26,386 nt of DNA. Origin: an uncultured Eubacteriales bacterium. Its GTDB lineage: Bacteria; Bacillota; Clostridia; Oscillospirales; Acutalibacteraceae. Below the pieces are notes generated by a model, which did no database searches, was not told where the DNA came from, and was given only the letters and a program-made list of their open reading frames with translations. Of the stretch, positions 22,311 to 26,386 are shown piece by piece. The position numbers and the translations under genes were made by a program. Positions within the stretch are counted from its first letter, which is position 1. Every line of letters starts with the position of its first letter. Where the stretch lies: positions 1 through 26,386 of the forward strand of contig CAKSDF010000009.1 of NCBI GenBank assembly GCA_934444695.1, written 5' to 3'.

Positions 22311-23132
22311 TTAGTTTCCAAACTCTTTTATAAATTCAGTTCTACTGCCGTTTGGATACAATTTTTTTCTCATTTTATCAAGTTCTTCTACACTTACATC
22401 AGGGTGTTTTGTTTTATAATCCTTTAAATATTCAACGACTGCTCTGTCTCCGCCGTAGCCTTTTTCAAAATTGTAATTCTGTGATGTGTGTTCTTTTAGT
22501 TCGATAAAAGAGGAAATTATCAGAAGATTATATTTTGCTTGCTGCTCTTTTGTGAAATCGTCTCGTTCCTTAATTTTTGTGAGTCCGTTTCTTACTGTAT
22601 TAAATACGACAGAATTGTTATGTTTTTCTTTTTCGAACAGAGCGATTCCGTCATAGTCGGTTGGGATTCCATTCTCCTTTAGAACCTCGGCTGCACGGTA
22701 CTGTTTGACAAATGGATACACTATATTGCCGCCAATCAAGATTCGGGAATTTTTAATTAGAAACGAAAGAGCGTAATTTTTATTTTCGGATAATACTATA
22801 TCAACTCCGCCATATCCCTTATGAATATATAGCTTTCCGAATCTGTCCCTTTGGCAAGGTCCATAAATGCCGGGTTCTTTGTGAATAAATTTATCTTCAA
22901 ATACTTTTTCTTTAAACAAATATGGTTCAATGCGCAGTGGTTCTATTGTTATGTTCCCGACTCTGACTTCATACTTTGTGAGAAGTTCTTTGCCAAGGCA
23001 TCTCAACTTTTGAACAACCAAATTCTTATCTTCTTCGTGTTCTAATATAGAGTCGGTCTTGCTGTTTAGTATATCTTCTAATTCTTGAACTTGTTCTTCG
23101 AGTTTTTTCAGTGTGTCCGTTTTAATTTCCAT
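22311..23132 (-). CDS. Uncharacterised AT-rich protein upstream of the deiminase gene
   Basis: A 273-residue protein that I do not recognise. Residues 1-50 form a probable coiled coil (LKKLEEQVQELEDILN). The middle has FGKLYIHKGYGGVDIVLSEN and IKNSRILIGG, a pattern that recalls hydrolase or glycosylase-like small domains but supports no family call. The C-terminal quarter is basic and charged (YNFEKGYGGDRAVVEYLK). Base composition is clearly more AT-rich than in the neighbours, including the coupled deiminase gene, which suggests recent acquisition. The ATG follows AAAGGAGAAGTTAAA. It has its own consensus promoter and drives the deiminase gene, one base downstream. Confidence 0.75.
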   Translation of the reverse strand: MEIKTDTLKKLEEQVQELEDILNSKTDSILEHEEDKNLVVQKLRCLGKELLTKYEVRVGNITIEPLRIEPYLFKEKVFEDKFIHKEPGIYGPCQRDRFGKLYIHKGYGGVDIVLSENKNYALSFLIKNSRILIGGNIVYPFVKQYRAAEVLKENGIPTDYDGIALFEKEKHNNSVVFNTVRNGLTKIKERDDFTKEQQAKYNLLIISSFIELKEHTSQNYNFEKGYGGDRAVVEYLKDYKTKHPDVSVEELDKMRKKLYPNGSRTEFIKEFGN

Positions 23133-23200
23133 TTTAACTTCTCCTTTAAATTATTATAAGGTCAGTATAACATACGATATATTAAAACCTTATTTGCATT

Positions 23201-23229
23201 ATTATATAATATCAGGCGCAAATTGTCAA
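23201..23229 (-). promoter_or_regulatory. Consensus promoter of the leftward AT-rich/deiminase operon
   Basis: On the minus strand, TTGACA (23229-23224), a 17-base spacer and TATAAT (23206-23201) match the sigma-A consensus exactly. Confidence 0.88.
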
Positions 23230-23290
23230 ATTCAGGAACGTATTGTAAAACGCAGGCCTTGATTTTGCGTTTTCATTTTATGCTAAGCTA

Positions 23291-23308
23291 TGTACTGATT
23301 TTGGTGCA
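23291..23308 (+). promoter_or_regulatory. Degenerate third copy of the WYL-type palindrome, upstream of the phosphatase gene
   Basis: TGTACT-GATTTT-GGTGCA matches the WYL-promoter palindrome at 14 of 18 positions and lies just before TATAAT (23319-23324), in the place of the -35 box. No good -35 sequence is seen, so activation or repression could both be imagined. Confidence 0.4.
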
Positions 23309-23362
23309 CACAATGTTTTATAATGTAGTCATCAAAGAACGAAAGACGAGGAGGGATGCACC

Positions 23363-24046
23363 GTGACCTATGCAATGTCGGATATTCACGGCTGTTACGA
23401 TAAGTTTGCCGCAGCTCTTGAAAAAATCAATTTTTCCTCAAATGATACCCTTTATATTCTCGGCGATATTGTCGACAGAGGCCCCGACGGAATAAAAATC
23501 ATACTCGATATTTCAAAACGGAAAAATGTCGTCGCCCTTCGGGGAAATCACGATCACGAGGCCCTTGTTCTTCTTAAAAATCTTGCGCTGCCCAGCGACG
23601 ATCCGAGAGCCGACGAATTTATCGGCACCTTTAAAATGTGGGTCTGGGACGGAGGGATGCCCACCTATGAAAATTTTTTGAAGCTTTCGGATGACGGCAA
23701 AAGGGAAGTGCTGGCCTTTTTGAACTCGATGCCCATTTATGAAGAAATCGAAATTGAAAAACAAAAATATTTTTTGTCCCACACCGTTCCCGAAAAGGAA
23801 AAAATGATGAATTTTGACCGCTGCAATATGGCCGATTTTCTCACGGGGCACCCGGAATATGAAAAGGTCTATTTTGCAGACAAAATCATTATTACCGGCC
23901 ACACCCCAACGGGACTTATAGATAAAAATTTTTCGGGGAAAATATGGCGAAAAAACAACCACGCCGCCATAGACTGCGGTGCTGTGTTCGGCAAACCCCT
24001 CGGATGCATCTGTCTTGAAACGGGGCGGGAATTTTATGCCGATTAG
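23363..24046 (+). CDS. PPP-family metallophosphatase (PrpE/ApaH/serine-threonine phosphatase-like)
   Basis: A 227-residue calcineurin-like phosphoesterase with the complete metal-binding series: SDIHG (6-10), GDIVDRG (34-40), RGNHDHE (60-66), FLSHTVPE and ITGHTPTG, then an AIDCG end motif. Such proteins remove phosphate from serine, threonine or tyrosine residues, or cleave diadenosine polyphosphates; the sequence does not decide which. The start GTG at 23363 follows GAGGAGGGATGCACC; an ATG four codons on is less well placed. It is the first of three rightward genes, followed after 90 bases by the CPCC protein gene. Confidence 0.92.
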   Translation: MTYAMSDIHGCYDKFAAALEKINFSSNDTLYILGDIVDRGPDGIKIILDISKRKNVVALRGNHDHEALVLLKNLALPSDDPRADEFIGTFKMWVWDGGMPTYENFLKLSDDGKREVLAFLNSMPIYEEIEIEKQKYFLSHTVPEKEKMMNFDRCNMADFLTGHPEYEKVYFADKIIITGHTPTGLIDKNFSGKIWRKNNHAAIDCGAVFGKPLGCICLETGREFYAD

Positions 24047-24136
24047 GCAACCGCTGTTCGGTCATTTTTAAGCCTGTCGAAACGGCGGAATGAACGGTGA
24101 GAAAAAACCAATAAAAAATCAAAGGAGACATACGCT

Positions 24137-24346
24137 TTGGATATACGTGAAACAGTAGAATATAAAAATTTAGGATTTAAAATCGTCACCTGTCCCATAT
24201 GCAAAAACGAGACCCTCGACAGCCACTGGGTATGCGAACATTGCGGATGGGAATATGACAATACCAAAGATGAAAACACAATGTCCTCGGCAAACGGAAT
24301 GACCATAAAAGATTATCGCGCCGCATATCTGAAAAGTCAGATCTGA
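24137..24346 (+). CDS. Small CPCC-type cysteine-rich protein
   Basis: A 69-residue protein with two CxxC pairs, CPICKNETLD (19-28) and CEHCGWEYDN (33-42), spaced as in a zinc ribbon, followed by SSANGMTIKDYRAAY. This layout (CPCCG..TL, C.VC.WE.D, ANG.SL.EAR.NY) matches the cysteine-rich CPCC family, whose role is unclear; related domains occur near contact-dependent toxin and immunity genes. The start is TTG at 24137 with AAAGGAG upstream, and no alternative in-frame start would keep the N-terminus. It lies in a row with the phosphatase and PcfJ-like genes. Confidence 0.8.
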   Translation: MDIRETVEYKNLGFKIVTCPICKNETLDSHWVCEHCGWEYDNTKDENTMSSANGMTIKDYRAAYLKSQI

Positions 24347-24509
24347 CCGGATGTTTGAACCGATCAAAAAATGAAGAAAAAGCTGCGAACGGTCTTTTGT
24401 GCCGCAGATAGTGTCGATATGCAGGTGATGCCGATTGTGCGGAACAGGAATGAACGGGAATGTGCAGCGAAAAACCTAAGCAAGCAGCAGTCGGCCGTTC
24501 TTTGCCTAA

Positions 24510-26141
24510 ATGCGGGAGGGAATTAAAATAAACAGCAGGCAAATAAAGGAACTTTTGACCAAGCATTTCGGACAGCCGTGCGGCTCTTTGACCATCGGGA
24601 AATCAAAACCGTCGTCTCCCGATGTGATTTATTTTATCGAGCAGACCGATGCCGTCAAAAGGACGGCGGATTTCAGGGACGAAATCAATTCTGAAATTTC
24701 CAAAAAGGCATTAAAACACTGGCCGAGTATGATCCAGCGTTTTGACAGGGATTTTCTTTGCAAAGAGAAAAAGCCGATATGTGCGCGGTTTATTCAGCTG
24801 GCCGACCGGGTGAAAATCGATTTTATAGAAATAGTCGGCGTGCGCTATCACAGAACATACAAAAGCCGACTTGCCGCAACGCTTTTGACCGGAAAATATT
24901 CTCTCATTTCCCTTGATACGAGCAAAGCTGCTTTGGAAAGTGACGGCAACGGAAAACTGACCGAATACCCGGCAGACATTGCTGAAAATGATGAGGACAT
25001 AGAGACTTATGACGGCAGTGAAAATAATGATAATGTAAGCAACAGTGACGGATTTAAATGGGAAAACAGTGACTGGAAAGCAGAGAGTATAGAGAATATA
25101 CTCGGAGATTTTTTTGACCGCTATGATTATGCCGGGCTGGACGATGATGTGCTTGTGACCGAAGGCTTTTCCTACGGCACAAACAAGGCCGTTTTTAACC
25201 ATCCGAGCATCAGAAATTTTGCAAGTGATTTTCTTGACGAGGCGGGAAAGCAAACCAAGCATTATATTCTTTGCGATGCTGCACGAGCGGTGAGAGAATG
25301 GGGCTGCTTCCTTTTGCCCGTTTCTTTTCACGAAATTATAAAGTATCACACTCCTGCCGAACTGATATCGGGCCTTGTTCCGGGTGCTGAACTGCCCGGC
25401 ACCAACCTTAATAAGACTGATCTCAACGAGGGGTATGTAAAGGCTCTGCTTTCATCCGTTGTCGACAGAGGCAGTTTAAATGTCTTGGAAAATCTCCCTA
25501 AAGAAATACTTAAAAAGGCGGTCGATTCCGGCGTACTGTATCGGGGCATTGAACTGTTGAGCTTTATAAAAGGCTTGTATGAGTGTATTTTTGAAAATTG
25601 CGAAAATCATCCGGACGCATGTGCCTGTGCCGCCGACTATGTTGATATGTGCTTTCAGCTGCAAAGCAAGGTTAAGCTTTTGCTCAGCCCTGAAAAGATT
25701 ATAAAGGCTCACGATGCCGCCGCAAAAGAGCTTAATTGCCAAAGAATCGCCGAGTCCTCCGATAATGAGCTTGCGGCAATTCCGTCTAAGTTTGATCGGC
25801 TTGAAAACTGCCTTGAAAAACTGCGCCCGGGGGAATTTTTCCGAATCCGCACGGCAGAACAGCTGCTTCGTGAAGGAAACAATCAAAACAACTGTGTTTA
25901 TTCGCGGCGGTTTTTGATAAAGCAGGATGTGGCGGCCGTTTTTCATATTAAAACAAAGAGCGGGCATGATTACACCGCCCAGTTTTCGATGGATCATAAA
26001 GGGCGGTATATCATTAACGAAATTAGAGCAAAAAATAATCTGCGTTGTACCGAGGAAGATCGAAAAGCCCTTGAAAACACTCTTGACAAGATCAACGAGC
26101 CGCAAGACTTTTCAACCATTTTTCAAACGTTTGCTTTTTAA
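24510..26141 (+). CDS. PcfJ-like protein
   Basis: A 543-residue soluble protein. The C-terminal part (about residues 450-515) has the PcfJ-like signature LREGNNQNNCVYSRR (E455 to C462), then HIKTKSGHDYTAQF and IINEIRAKNNL. PcfJ was named from the conjugative plasmid pCF10, and the family is widespread in Bacillota mobile elements; the molecular function is unknown. Residues about 145-200 form an acidic low-complexity linker. The start is uncertain: the ATG at 24510 has no ribosome binding site, whereas GGGAGGG (24513-24519) lies inside the first codons, followed by ATT (24522) and ATA (24528) codons. The stop is followed by a terminator. The nearest upstream gene is the CPCC gene, 163 bases away. 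Confidence 0.8.
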   Translation: MREGIKINSRQIKELLTKHFGQPCGSLTIGKSKPSSPDVIYFIEQTDAVKRTADFRDEINSEISKKALKHWPSMIQRFDRDFLCKEKKPICARFIQLADRVKIDFIEIVGVRYHRTYKSRLAATLLTGKYSLISLDTSKAALESDGNGKLTEYPADIAENDEDIETYDGSENNDNVSNSDGFKWENSDWKAESIENILGDFFDRYDYAGLDDDVLVTEGFSYGTNKAVFNHPSIRNFASDFLDEAGKQTKHYILCDAARAVREWGCFLLPVSFHEIIKYHTPAELISGLVPGAELPGTNLNKTDLNEGYVKALLSSVVDRGSLNVLENLPKEILKKAVDSGVLYRGIELLSFIKGLYECIFENCENHPDACACAADYVDMCFQLQSKVKLLLSPEKIIKAHDAAAKELNCQRIAESSDNELAAIPSKFDRLENCLEKLRPGEFFRIRTAEQLLREGNNQNNCVYSRRFLIKQDVAAVFHIKTKSGHDYTAQFSMDHKGRYIINEIRAKNNLRCTEEDRKALENTLDKINEPQDFSTIFQTFAF

Positions 26142-26188
26142 AAAGGTGGAAGCTGCGGCGCAGCAAATTGAGTTTTTCGCAAAAAGAA

Positions 26189-26222
26189 AAAAGTCCTATC
26201 GTTTTTTGATAGGACTTTTAGT
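26189..26222 (+). terminator. Terminator of the PcfJ-like gene
   Basis: AAAAGTCCTATC (26189-26200) and GATAGGACTTTT (26208-26219) form a perfect 12-base stem with a 7-base loop. The T-rich end continues as TAGTTTTG. Confidence 0.9.
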
Positions 26223-26275
26223 TTTGCAATGGATTTAATGGGTTTTTGCAAACTAAATACTATTTTAATCTTAAA

Positions 26276-26310
26276 TCAAAAATCCCGCTGATAATCAACG
26301 GGATTTTTGA
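26276..26310 (-). terminator. Terminator of the tRNA gene
   Basis: On the minus strand, TCAAAAATCCCG (26310-26299) pairs with CGGGATTTTTGA (26287-26276), a perfect 12-base stem with T run, directly after the tRNA CCA end. Confidence 0.9.
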
Positions 26311-26386
26311 TGGTGGGCCATCAGGGACTCGAACCCCGGACCGACCGGTTATGAGCCGGTTGCTCTAACCAACTGAGCTAATGGCC
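26311..26386 (-). tRNA. tRNA with anticodon CAT (tRNA-Ile2 or elongator tRNA-Met), first base outside window
   Basis: Read on the minus strand, the cloverleaf is complete except for the first acceptor base: GGCCAT pairs with ATGGCC(C), leaving the partner of the last C at position 26387 beyond the edge. The D-arm is GCTC-AGTTGGTTA-GAGC, the anticodon arm ACCGG-CTCATAA-CCGGT, and the T-arm CGGGG-TTCGAGT-CCCTG, followed by A73 and an encoded CCA (26313-26311). Anticodon CAT fits elongator Met or the lysidine-modified Ile2. The GGCTCATAACC anticodon arm and TTAGCTCAGTTGGTTAGAGC D region resemble Bacillota tRNA-Ile2 more than tRNA-Met. It lacks the initiator's three G-C pairs at the base of the anticodon loop. 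Confidence 0.93.

Noticed and set aside
1..26386. CRISPR array
   Set aside because: No regularly spaced direct repeats of 24-40 bases were seen; the repeats found are palindromic and occur only once or twice.

Overview
The window looks like a chromosomal segment of a mid-GC gut-type clostridium (Bacillota, Clostridia, probably Oscillospirales). The basis is near-consensus sigma-A promoters, strong GGAGG ribosome binding sites with some TTG/GTG starts, GTP-type PEP carboxykinase, the rsmD-coaD pair, a csbB/yfhO-type glycosylation pair, a small alarmone synthetase and a CCA-encoding tRNA. The genus is inference only.

Left part (1-15000), mostly housekeeping. A P-type cation ATPase cut by the left edge follows a maltose-O-acetyltransferase-like gene (both minus). 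A LysR regulator comes next, then pckG with a LysR-type palindrome just upstream of its promoter. The next operon pairs a YfhO membrane glycosyltransferase with a GT2 polyprenyl-phosphate sugar transferase. Leftward genes encode an anchored alpha/beta hydrolase and a small alarmone synthetase. Rightward, rsmD, coaD and a coiled-coil gene form an operon that ends in a strong terminator.

Middle part (15000-21200), accessory. A WYL-domain regulator is followed by a uracil-DNA-glycosylase-like protein. After a 738-base gap come a CbxX/SpoVK-type AAA+ ATPase and a protein of unknown function. A palindrome of the form TGTRCY-N6-GGTRCA sits inside the WYL promoter, upstream of the AAA+ gene, and in degenerate form upstream of the phosphatase gene at 23363, which suggests a small local regulon. 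The AAA+ gene also has a potentially folded leader. A 139-base inverted-repeat element with internal hairpins lies in the gap, and a half copy lies at 20857-20905. The half copy abuts an overlooked 90-codon open stretch that resembles the C-terminal end of a retron-type reverse transcriptase, including its VTG motif.

Right part (21200-26386). Two leftward genes encode a short agmatine-deiminase-family protein and an AT-rich gene of unknown function. Rightward genes encode a PPP-family phosphatase, a tiny CPCC zinc-ribbon-like protein and a PcfJ-like protein. The window ends in back-to-back terminators and a minus-strand tRNA with anticodon CAT whose first base lies just outside.

The best candidate for an undescribed system is the set WYL regulator, UDG-like protein, AAA+ ATPase, unknown protein and perhaps phosphatase/CPCC/PcfJ-like, linked by the shared palindrome. 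This is a hypothesis drawn from sequence patterns, not a demonstrated system.
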